Assembly (NCBI GenBank): GCA_000434935.1
Contig: FR882201.1
Coordinates: 16,684-25,553 of the forward strand
Direction of reading: 5' to 3'
DNA from: Bacteroides sp. CAG:709
GTDB taxonomy: Bacteria > Bacteroidota > Bacteroidia > Bacteroidales > UBA932
Length of the DNA: 8,870 bases
Below the pieces are notes generated by a model. The model had not been told where the DNA came from and made no database searches. It worked only from the letters and a program-made list of their open reading frames with translations. Position 1 is the stretch's first letter. Every line of letters begins with the position of its first letter. The position numbers and the translations under genes were made by a program. Below are positions 1-6,769 of the stretch, piece by piece.

Positions 1-1
1 C

Positions 2-1276
2 GCCAGCTGGCGTACCGACGGTTCTTCAAGATTCTACAAGACAGGACGTTGGGGCAATTTCTGGTCAGTCGGTGCATCCTGGAGGCTGTCACAGGAAAAG
101 TTCATGGAAGGTTCTTCTTCCTGGCTCAACAACCTGACCGTAAAGGCTTCCTATGGCGTACAAGGCAACGACAACATCGGAACCTACTACGCATGGCAGG
201 GCCTTTACGACTACACCTGGGCAAACGGAAGCGAGGCTGGAGCATTCGCATCCAAGCTTGAAAACAAGGCCATAACATGGGAAAAGAACGGTAACCTCAA
301 CGCAGGAATCGAAGCTTCCCTCTTCGGAGGAAAACTAACTTTCAGCGCCGAGTATTACAACCGGCACACCAGAGACATGCTTCTGGCAAATCCTCTCGCC
401 ATTTCGACCGGATTTACCAGCTATGATGCCAATGTCGGTTCAATGAAAAACCAGGGATTCGAGTTTTCCGGGAGAGTGAACATTATCGACAAACCTGACT
501 TCAGATGGGATGCCACCGTGATGGCTTCGCTGAACCGCAACAAGGTCACCAGCCTCACATCGTCCCAAGATTTCATCAGTTCGGGAGCATCAGTGATAGA
601 AGTAGGCAAGCCAATCTACACTTTCTACCTTTCCAAGACAGCTGGAGTCGATCCTGCCACAGGAAAGCAGCTCTACTATGCATATTGGAAGAGAGGCGTG
701 GACGAGACCGGAGCCATAAGCAATGTAAAATGCGATGAATATGTCACGGACAACGTCTCGCTCGCATCACTCAGCAAGTACTATATGGGCAGCCGCGAGC
801 CTGCCGTGTCAGGAAGCCTGGGGTCAAGTTTCACCATATACAAAAACATTGATTTCTCCTTCCTGACCACCTGGTCAATCGGAGGAAAAGTTTATGACGG
901 CCTGTATTCCGGCACAATGAATGTCCAGTATGCCGGCAACAACTGGCACAAGAATGTACTGCGCAGATGGCAGAAGCCCGGAGATGTCACGGACGTCCCG
1001 ATGGTCGAGATCGGAGGGTCTTCACCAGCGAACGACTCTGCGCTCATCAACGCCTCGTACTTCGCCTTCAAGAACATCACGTTAGGCTATACGTTCCCCA
1101 AGAAGTGGCTTTCAAAAATAGAAGTCAGCGCCCTGAGGCTCTTCGTCACCGCAGACAACATCATGATGTTCAATCACCTGGACGGAATGGACCCTCAATA
1201 TAACTTTACCGGAAGCGTGTCATATTCCTACGCACCGTCAAGAGCAATCGTCGCCGGAATAGACATTCAATTCTAA
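2..1276 (+). CDS. SusC/RagA-family TonB-dependent outer-membrane transporter, C-terminal part (5' end outside window)
   Basis: The reading frame is open from base 2, so the gene enters from the left edge; 424 codons and a TAA stop are visible. This is the C-terminal half of the 22-stranded beta-barrel of a SusC/RagA transporter, which imports oligosaccharides or peptides across the outer membrane using TonB energy. Family landmarks seen in order are RTDGSSRF near residue 5, an ITWEKNGNLNAGIE block near 92, EYYNRHTRDMLL near 117, GSMKNQGFEFSG near 145 followed by a strand with FRWDATV, a W-KPGDVTDVP segment near 323, and a final stretch with ASYFAFKNITLGYTFP and LRLFVTADN. The protein ends in GIDIQF; a terminal Phe is the usual signal for barrel assembly. 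The plug domain, carboxypeptidase-like extension and TonB box would lie upstream. The susD-like gene begins 12 bp after the stop, the standard order of these pairs. The substrate cannot be read from this part. Confidence 0.96.
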   Translation, partial: ASWRTDGSSRFYKTGRWGNFWSVGASWRLSQEKFMEGSSSWLNNLTVKASYGVQGNDNIGTYYAWQGLYDYTWANGSEAGAFASKLENKAITWEKNGNLNAGIEASLFGGKLTFSAEYYNRHTRDMLLANPLAISTGFTSYDANVGSMKNQGFEFSGRVNIIDKPDFRWDATVMASLNRNKVTSLTSSQDFISSGASVIEVGKPIYTFYLSKTAGVDPATGKQLYYAYWKRGVDETGAISNVKCDEYVTDNVSLASLSKYYMGSREPAVSGSLGSSFTIYKNIDFSFLTTWSIGGKVYDGLYSGTMNVQYAGNNWHKNVLRRWQKPGDVTDVPMVEIGGSSPANDSALINASYFAFKNITLGYTFPKKWLSKIEVSALRLFVTADNIMMFNHLDGMDPQYNFTGSVSYSYAPSRAIVAGIDIQF

Positions 1277-1281
1277 GGAGG
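1275..1281 (+). promoter_or_regulatory. Shine-Dalgarno site of the susD-like gene, overlapping the susC stop codon
   Basis: AAGGAGG begins inside the TAA stop of the transporter gene and ends 7 nt before the ATG at 1289. It is a near-perfect anti-16S complement at ideal spacing. Strong Shine-Dalgarno sites are uncommon in Bacteroidota, and neither of the next two plus-strand genes has one. It fixes the SusD start and suggests that translation of the two partners is linked. Confidence 0.75.
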
Positions 1282-1288
1282 ATATTCA

Positions 1289-2845
1289 ATGAAAAAGAAA
1301 CTATATATTCTTGCAGTTCTCTCCATTGCGGCAATTTCCTGCAACAAAGACATGCTTGAATTCAATCCGACAGATTCAGGCTCTGGAGAAGAGCTTATGA
1401 AGGACGCGTCCACCGCCATCTCCTCGATCAACGGCATCTACAGGTCAATGTGGACAGCCGGCTGGTCAACCACAGGCAACGCCCACCAATGCTTCGGCAT
1501 CTCCGCCTATAATATCTCCCAAGAGGCGATGGGCGATGACTTCATCATGCAGTCCCAGGGAAACGGATGGTTCTGGTACGACCACGTATACAATGTCAAG
1601 AACCAATATGCATCTTCCGCATTCAGGTCATACGACGTATGGTATGCCAACTACAAGTGGATAGCCAACGCCAATAGCGTCATAGCGGCCAAGGAGACGA
1701 TGGGAGGCACTTCAGCTGACGTGTCATACGTAGTGGGACAGGCCTATGCCATCAGGGCACTCTCCTACCTCAACCTCGCCACCTGGTTCGCCAGGGCACC
1801 TTACAACCCTATGACGGACAAATACAGGTGGAGCGATCCCGGAGTTCCTGTCTATACGGAACCTACAAACATAGGTACCACAGGAAAGCCCAGGGAAAAT
1901 CTTGAAGTCGTCTACAAACAGATCGACTCGGACATCGATTCCGCCATCGTACGTCTGACAAAGGGTGCCGCAGCCGCCATGAACAAGGGAAACAAGTCCC
2001 ACATCAACAAATATGTCGCATTGGGCATCAAGTCCCGCGTCTGCCTGGCAGAAGGAAACTGGGAAGGAGCCTACAAGGCTGCATCTGAAGTCATTGACAA
2101 GGGCGCTTACGAAATCGGAGGCGAGAACGAACTCATGGGCGGCATGAATTCCATCAACTACGGCAACGTAATGTGGGGAGCCGGAATCGAGACCTCGGAA
2201 CAGTCCGGAGCCTACGCAGGATTCTTCACACACATGGACAATGTCGACGGTGCATATGCGAAGTCTGCTCCCAAACTGATCAACAAGCAGCTCTACAATC
2301 ACATCAGTTCAGGCGACATCCGTCTCGGATGGTGGGACCCTACGGACAAGGAATCACCTTACATCTCCAAGAAATTCGCGTTCTCCAACGTACAATCATG
2401 GCTCGGAGACTACATTTATATGAGAGTCGAGGAAATGTACTTTACGGCGGCAGAAGCAGCCCTGAGGCTTGGCAATCAAGATGAGGCACGCGACCTGATG
2501 AACAAGGTCATGGCCAAGAGGAATCCGAAGTACAACGCCTACAACTATTCCGGGACTCATCTTGGAGCTACCACGACGACATGGACAGGTTCTTTACTGG
2601 AGAACATACTGATCCAGAGGAGAGTGGAACTTTGGGGCGAATACGGACGCATCTTCGACGTACGCCGCACCGGTCAGGGAATCGACCGGCGGAGCGAAGA
2701 CGGATTCGCCGAGGAATGCATCGCGACAATGAAAAGAAACGGAATTGACCTCACAAGGGCAGACACCTACGATTGGGTGCTGACCATCCCGAAGGATGAG
2801 TTGGACGCAAACCCGAACATAAACGAAGAAGATCAGAACCCTTGA
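1289..2845 (+). CDS. SusD/RagB-family surface nutrient-binding lipoprotein
   Basis: Complete 518-residue SusD/RagB protein, a normal length for the family. It is a lipid-anchored outer-membrane protein that caps the SusC channel and captures the nutrient at the cell surface. A lipoprotein signal (MKKK, hydrophobic core, lipobox AISC) puts the modified Cys at 18. Family blocks follow in order: GEELMKDASTAISSINGIYRSM (about 33-54, N-terminal helix, split here by description only); a TPR helix with AYAIRALSYLNLATWF (152-167); GVPVYTEP (185-192); RENLEVVYKQIDSDIDSAI (202-220); YVALGIKSRVCLAEGNWEGA (242-261); YMRVEEMYFTAAEAALRLG (377-395); IQRRVELWGEYGRIFDVRR (442-460); and a C-terminus with LTIPKDELDANPNI. 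An aromatic-rich stretch with WFWY at 94-97 and W118 and W124 could contribute to ligand binding; that is inference. The start follows a strong ribosome site. It is co-transcribed with the SusC gene (12-bp gap) and the lipoprotein gene (14-bp gap). Confidence 0.96.
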   Translation: MKKKLYILAVLSIAAISCNKDMLEFNPTDSGSGEELMKDASTAISSINGIYRSMWTAGWSTTGNAHQCFGISAYNISQEAMGDDFIMQSQGNGWFWYDHVYNVKNQYASSAFRSYDVWYANYKWIANANSVIAAKETMGGTSADVSYVVGQAYAIRALSYLNLATWFARAPYNPMTDKYRWSDPGVPVYTEPTNIGTTGKPRENLEVVYKQIDSDIDSAIVRLTKGAAAAMNKGNKSHINKYVALGIKSRVCLAEGNWEGAYKAASEVIDKGAYEIGGENELMGGMNSINYGNVMWGAGIETSEQSGAYAGFFTHMDNVDGAYAKSAPKLINKQLYNHISSGDIRLGWWDPTDKESPYISKKFAFSNVQSWLGDYIYMRVEEMYFTAAEAALRLGNQDEARDLMNKVMAKRNPKYNAYNYSGTHLGATTTTWTGSLLENILIQRRVELWGEYGRIFDVRRTGQGIDRRSEDGFAEECIATMKRNGIDLTRADTYDWVLTIPKDELDANPNINEEDQNP

Positions 2846-2859
2846 TAGAAATATTGACA

Positions 2860-4944
2860 ATGAAATACATAAATATATTTTCAATCATTCTGGCCACCTC
2901 CCTGTTCACTGCAGGCTGCAGCAAAGAACAGGAAGGCAGCATTTACAGACCGGGCACGGACGATGCCAAGGAAATCCACTTCATCCAGTCATCCCTGACC
3001 AAGGAGTTCCCTCAAGGCAGCAAGTCCGGCACCTTGGAGATAGAGATTGCCCGACCTGACAACAAAGGCGAACTGTCAGTCAGTCTCCGGAAAAGAGGAG
3101 AGGACGAAGGTGCATTCAGCATTCCCGAAACCGTCACTCTGCCCGACGGCAGTTATGCGGTCTCAATTCCCGTGGAAGTCGACCTGAGTGAGCTCCTTGC
3201 CGGATCATCCCTGAGCGCAACGATATTGATAAGCGACCGTCAGGAAGAAACCGGAACAGGGAGCGCCTACGTCACGCAGTTTTCAGACAAGATAAATCTG
3301 TCCGTGTCTTTCGCACTCGACTGGGAGCCGTACTTGAGAACTGACGAAAGCGGGAACAAGGTGCAGCAGACAGCCACCTACACATACAACGCGTTTTACA
3401 CCGGACACGCAAGCGGATTGAAAGTGGAAAAGGCCGTAGGCGCCAACATCTTCAAAGTCAATGACTGGGCCAGCGGAGTGTCTTTCAAGTTCATTCTCAA
3501 TGAAGACAACACGTGCACAGTGCCGGCGCAGTCGATAGGCTATTACAATTCAAATTACAATGAATATGTAAAGGTGTCCGACATGGCCGAGTACACAGGC
3601 AACAAATCCGCATACAGCTCATATCCATGCACTTACGACGGCAAGGGCAATTTCTCGTTCTACCTGATTTATTTCGTCTCTTCCGGCTATTTCGCCAAAG
3701 GCACCGAAACCCTGGCATTCGACGGCAACGAAGACAAGACGCCGGTAGTGGAGATTTCATTCGACGGCATAGAGACGACCGATACGGGATTCAAGGCTCC
3801 GAGACTGTCTTTCAGCAAAAATGAATATACCAAGTTCTACAAGGCAACGATAGTAAGCGGGGACATAACCGGAGACGCTGCCAGACAGGAAGAGGTAAGA
3901 AAGGCATTGGAAGCGGGCAACAAGCCAGGAAGTGCTCCTGTAGTGACATTGTATGAAGACAATTCCGACATCTGGAATGTGGGATCCGGCAATTGCACGG
4001 CAGTAGCATTGGCATACGACTCCACCTCGACCGCCATATCTCTCTACATGAAGAGGTTCACATGTGACCCTGACGGACGCTACACGCCGAAAGTCAACAA
4101 GTTCGAATGGAAAAACGACAAGACCAACGTGCTCTATTCCCCGTATACGACGTTGTTCTGGAACATGCAGGCCGACAATGTCGCTTCTCTCAAATACCTG
4201 TGCATGAGGACAGATTTTCTTGATTACATGGTCAAGAACCTGAATAAAAGTGCAGAGGAACTTGCTTGGGAAAAAGGCAACGAAGTCAATGAGGAGTTCC
4301 TCCAGAAACTAGTGAGCGATGACGGCTTCGCAACCGTATTCAACACATTGAAGCAAGGCACAAGCTATACTCTCTGCATCTGTCTGGTCAATGAATTCGG
4401 GGACAGGGTATTCGTCACAAAGACTGCCGAGACCCAAGGCTATGTCGCATCCGATTTCGACAAGAACAAGAATCTTCAGGACTTCATCGGCGCATTCAAG
4501 GCAACGGCTACCGTCGACAATACAAGCGGTTCTTCCTCTGCAGATGAATCATTCCGCGTCGACATCTACAGTTTGGGAGGCAACGACGTAATGATCAGCG
4601 GATTGTCCAACATCAGCGATTTCACGCCAGAAATCAAGGGCTACTACGACCCGGATAGTCATTCAATCATCATCGAGCCTCAACAGCTGGGACGTTACAA
4701 GAACTACTATGTCACACTCGGTCTGTCTGACGGACTGTCCATCTACTGGGGCGGCAACAGCATAGCACTGGGATTCATCGACGGAGTTATAAGAATGACG
4801 CCGAGCCCTTACTCAGATGCGGCAATCAGCAGCTATCAATTCCTGCTGTTCACATCCGAGAAAGCGACCGGAGATTCCTATGCAAAGCAAAGCATCGGTT
4901 CGAAATCGTATTCAAATCTTTGTCTGGAACCATTCGACATTTAA
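2860..4944 (+). CDS. Large surface lipoprotein of unrecognised family in the SusE/SGBP position
   Basis: 694 residues from the ATG at 2860. An in-frame TTG at 2842 would add MIEILT, but the ATG gives a proper lipoprotein signal: MKYINIF, a hydrophobic core, and lipobox TAGC with Cys20. I do not recognise the family. Residues 36-155 look like a beta-sandwich resembling Calx-beta or DUF-type modules (GTLEIEIARP, FSIPETVTLPDGSYAVSIPV). Residues 157-290 are a beta-rich module with many Tyr and Phe. Residues 320-400 are mixed, with a short helix. Residues 410-525 end like a fibronectin type III domain (FNTLKQGTSYTLCICLVNEFG). Residues 538-694 are another beta-rich module (DFIGAFKATATV, DVMISGLSN, IIIEPQQLG). 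No catalytic motif is apparent. Its place directly after SusCD, with a 14-bp gap, and its lipid anchor suggest a surface-exposed substrate-binding protein working with the SusCD channel. That role is inferred from position; a surface protease inhibitor, adhesin or enzyme of novel fold is not excluded. Confidence 0.85.
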   Translation: MKYINIFSIILATSLFTAGCSKEQEGSIYRPGTDDAKEIHFIQSSLTKEFPQGSKSGTLEIEIARPDNKGELSVSLRKRGEDEGAFSIPETVTLPDGSYAVSIPVEVDLSELLAGSSLSATILISDRQEETGTGSAYVTQFSDKINLSVSFALDWEPYLRTDESGNKVQQTATYTYNAFYTGHASGLKVEKAVGANIFKVNDWASGVSFKFILNEDNTCTVPAQSIGYYNSNYNEYVKVSDMAEYTGNKSAYSSYPCTYDGKGNFSFYLIYFVSSGYFAKGTETLAFDGNEDKTPVVEISFDGIETTDTGFKAPRLSFSKNEYTKFYKATIVSGDITGDAARQEEVRKALEAGNKPGSAPVVTLYEDNSDIWNVGSGNCTAVALAYDSTSTAISLYMKRFTCDPDGRYTPKVNKFEWKNDKTNVLYSPYTTLFWNMQADNVASLKYLCMRTDFLDYMVKNLNKSAEELAWEKGNEVNEEFLQKLVSDDGFATVFNTLKQGTSYTLCICLVNEFGDRVFVTKTAETQGYVASDFDKNKNLQDFIGAFKATATVDNTSGSSSADESFRVDIYSLGGNDVMISGLSNISDFTPEIKGYYDPDSHSIIIEPQQLGRYKNYYVTLGLSDGLSIYWGGNSIALGFIDGVIRMTPSPYSDAAISSYQFLLFTSEKATGDSYAKQSIGSKSYSNLCLEPFDI

Positions 4945-4973
4945 TTGATTTTGAGATAATTTTTCTACCTTTG
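4945..4973 (+). promoter_or_regulatory. Putative Bacteroidota-type promoter of sppA
   Basis: The only plus-strand gap of any size (4945-5002) contains TACCTTTG at 4966-4973, an exact match to the Bacteroidota -7 consensus TAnnTTTG. ATTG ending at 4947 could serve as the -33 TTG element, with 18 bp between the two, slightly shorter than the usual 19-21. Transcription would begin near 4980, leaving a leader of about 20 nt before the sppA ATG at 5003. The gap is AT-rich compared with the flanking genes. It implies that sppA is transcribed separately from the uptake operon. Assigned from motif and position only. Confidence 0.6.
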
Positions 4974-5002
4974 GTCATGAAATATAAAACAAACCGACAA
5001 AG

Positions 5003-6769
5003 ATGAAAGAATTTTTGAAAATGACATTGGCCGTGCTGTGCGGCCTGTTCATCATGGGAATTTTGAGTTCCGTCATGTTTTTCAGCTGTGCGGGAGCTTT
5101 GGCGTCACTTGGAAGCAGCACACCTGTAATGCCGCGTTCCGGCGTCCTGAACATGGACCTCGGAAAGGTGGTGATGACCGAGCAGACACAGGAAATGAAC
5201 CCGATGGCCGTAATCCAGGGAGACGAAACCACATCCATAGGACTTTGGGATGCAGTACAGTCCATCAAAGCCGCTGCAGCTGACCCTGCGGTACAATATA
5301 TCTACCTCCGTCCGGAAGGATTCGGCGCAAGCATCGCCCAGATAGAGGAACTCCGCCAGGCAATCGCCGAGTTCAGGAAAAGCGGCAAGGCAGTGGTGGC
5401 TTACCTCGAAAATCCGACTACCGGTGCATACTACCTCGCAACGGCTGCCGACAAGATCTATATGGGCAGCTACTGCGGAGGAACCAGCATGATGACAGGC
5501 GTCGGCACCCAGATGTTCTTCCTGAAGGACCTCCTCGACAAGTTCGGCGTCAATGTCCAGCTCATCCGCCACGGCAAATACAAATCCGCCGGAGAGATGT
5601 ATATAAAGAACAAGCCTAGCGACGAGAACATGGAGCAGAACCAGGAGATGATAAACTCCATCTGGACCAATCTCGCTGAAGTCATCTGCGAAAGCAGGGA
5701 TATCACAAGGGAGAAACTTGACAGCCTGATAGACAACCTCTGCCTCTGCACTCCGCAGGATTTCATGAAATATTCGCTTGTAGATGAACTGCTTACGAAA
5801 GAAGAGCTTAAAGAAAAGCTGGCAGCGCTGGCAGTGAAAGACAGTTTCAAGGAAGTCCAGATGATTCCGTTCAAGGATTATGTGACAGTTCTCACGACCA
5901 CCCCTTCCGCAGCCAAGAACAAGATTGCCATCATCTTCGCTGAAGGCGAAATCGTGGACGGAAAAGACAAACAGGCAGTAGCTGGAGACCGTTTCGCGTC
6001 AATCATTGCCGATGTACGAGCAGACTCGTCTGTAAAAGCAGTGGTCCTCCGTGTGGCATCGCCTGGCGGAAGCGTACTCGCATCCGAGAAGATAAGGAAC
6101 GAAATCGACCTGCTCCGTAAAGAGAAACCGGTCATTGCATCTTATGGAAGTTACGCTGCATCAGGCGGTTACTGGATTTCCAACAGCTGCGACAAGATTT
6201 ACTCCGACCCGTCCACATTGACCGGCTCCATCGGAGTATTCAGCATGATTCCGGATCTCAGCAAGACAGCGAAAGACATCTTGAAGGTCAATGTCACCTC
6301 GGTAGGGTCAAGCCGCCACAGCGACATGTTCTCCCTCATCAGACCGCTTGACGCACAGGAAGTTGCATACATGCAGAAATCCGTCAATGACATTTATGAC
6401 GCATTCCTCGCCAATGTTTCTGAAGGACGCGGCATGAGCACGGAAGAGATTGACAAAATCGCACAGGGCCGTGTCTGGACAGGTGCGGATGCATTGAAAA
6501 TCGGACTCGTGGATGAAATCGGTTCGCTCTATGACGCAGTTTCTTACGCCGCAGGCACACAGGGAGACGGCGACCTTGCTGACTGGAGCATAGCATGTTA
6601 TCCTGAGCCACAGACTCTTCTCGAAATGATAATGGAGTCGCTTTCAGGCACATCAAGCGTGATGGCAGGAACACCGTTCGCACCGGTAGAGAAAGCCTAC
6701 AAGGACTGGAACTGGAATTCCTCCGAAAGAATTTACGCGAGGATGCCTTATATAATGGAGATCAAATAA
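5003..6769 (+). CDS. sppA: Signal peptide peptidase SppA, 67K type
   Basis: Complete 588-residue protein, the expected length of the long (E. coli-like) SppA with two tandem S49 peptidase domains. SppA is membrane-anchored and cleaves signal peptides left after secretion, and possibly other envelope peptides. A single membrane anchor lies at about 7-30. The N-terminal domain (about 50-290) carries the catalytic-lysine motif RHGKYKSAGE, with Lys194 equivalent to E. coli Lys209. The C-terminal domain carries VASPGGSVLASEKI (351-364) and YAASGGYWIS (384-393), with nucleophile Ser387 equivalent to E. coli Ser409, followed by STLTGSIGVF. The late landmark GRVWTGADALKIGLVDEIG is at 489-507. The dyad is split across the two halves as expected. 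No Shine-Dalgarno site precedes the ATG; the leader is A-rich. A promoter candidate sits just upstream. The 3' end overlaps the convergent tilS by 8 bp. In many Bacteroidota I would expect lpxK downstream; it is absent here. Confidence 0.96.
   Translation: MKEFLKMTLAVLCGLFIMGILSSVMFFSCAGALASLGSSTPVMPRSGVLNMDLGKVVMTEQTQEMNPMAVIQGDETTSIGLWDAVQSIKAAAADPAVQYIYLRPEGFGASIAQIEELRQAIAEFRKSGKAVVAYLENPTTGAYYLATAADKIYMGSYCGGTSMMTGVGTQMFFLKDLLDKFGVNVQLIRHGKYKSAGEMYIKNKPSDENMEQNQEMINSIWTNLAEVICESRDITREKLDSLIDNLCLCTPQDFMKYSLVDELLTKEELKEKLAALAVKDSFKEVQMIPFKDYVTVLTTTPSAAKNKIAIIFAEGEIVDGKDKQAVAGDRFASIIADVRADSSVKAVVLRVASPGGSVLASEKIRNEIDLLRKEKPVIASYGSYAASGGYWISNSCDKIYSDPSTLTGSIGVFSMIPDLSKTAKDILKVNVTSVGSSRHSDMFSLIRPLDAQEVAYMQKSVNDIYDAFLANVSEGRGMSTEEIDKIAQGRVWTGADALKIGLVDEIGSLYDAVSYAAGTQGDGDLADWSIACYPEPQTLLEMIMESLSGTSSVMAGTPFAPVEKAYKDWNWNSSERIYARMPYIMEIK

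Noticed and set aside
1724..2302. A 192-codon open frame antisense to the susD-like gene
   Set aside because: It lies wholly inside a clear SusD gene, its translation shows no recognisable domain and is of shadow-frame composition, and the sense strand carries all the family motifs.
2842..2859. TTG start that would extend the large lipoprotein by six residues and overlap the susD stop
   Set aside because: The extension puts a Glu into the positively charged start of the signal peptide. The ATG at 2860 gives a standard lipoprotein signal with Cys at 20.
4913..4964. Possible terminator of the uptake operon (weak CAAATC/GATTTTG pairing and a short T-run)
   Set aside because: The pairing is imperfect, AT-rich and has about 30 nt between the arms, so it is no better than chance in AT-rich sequence.
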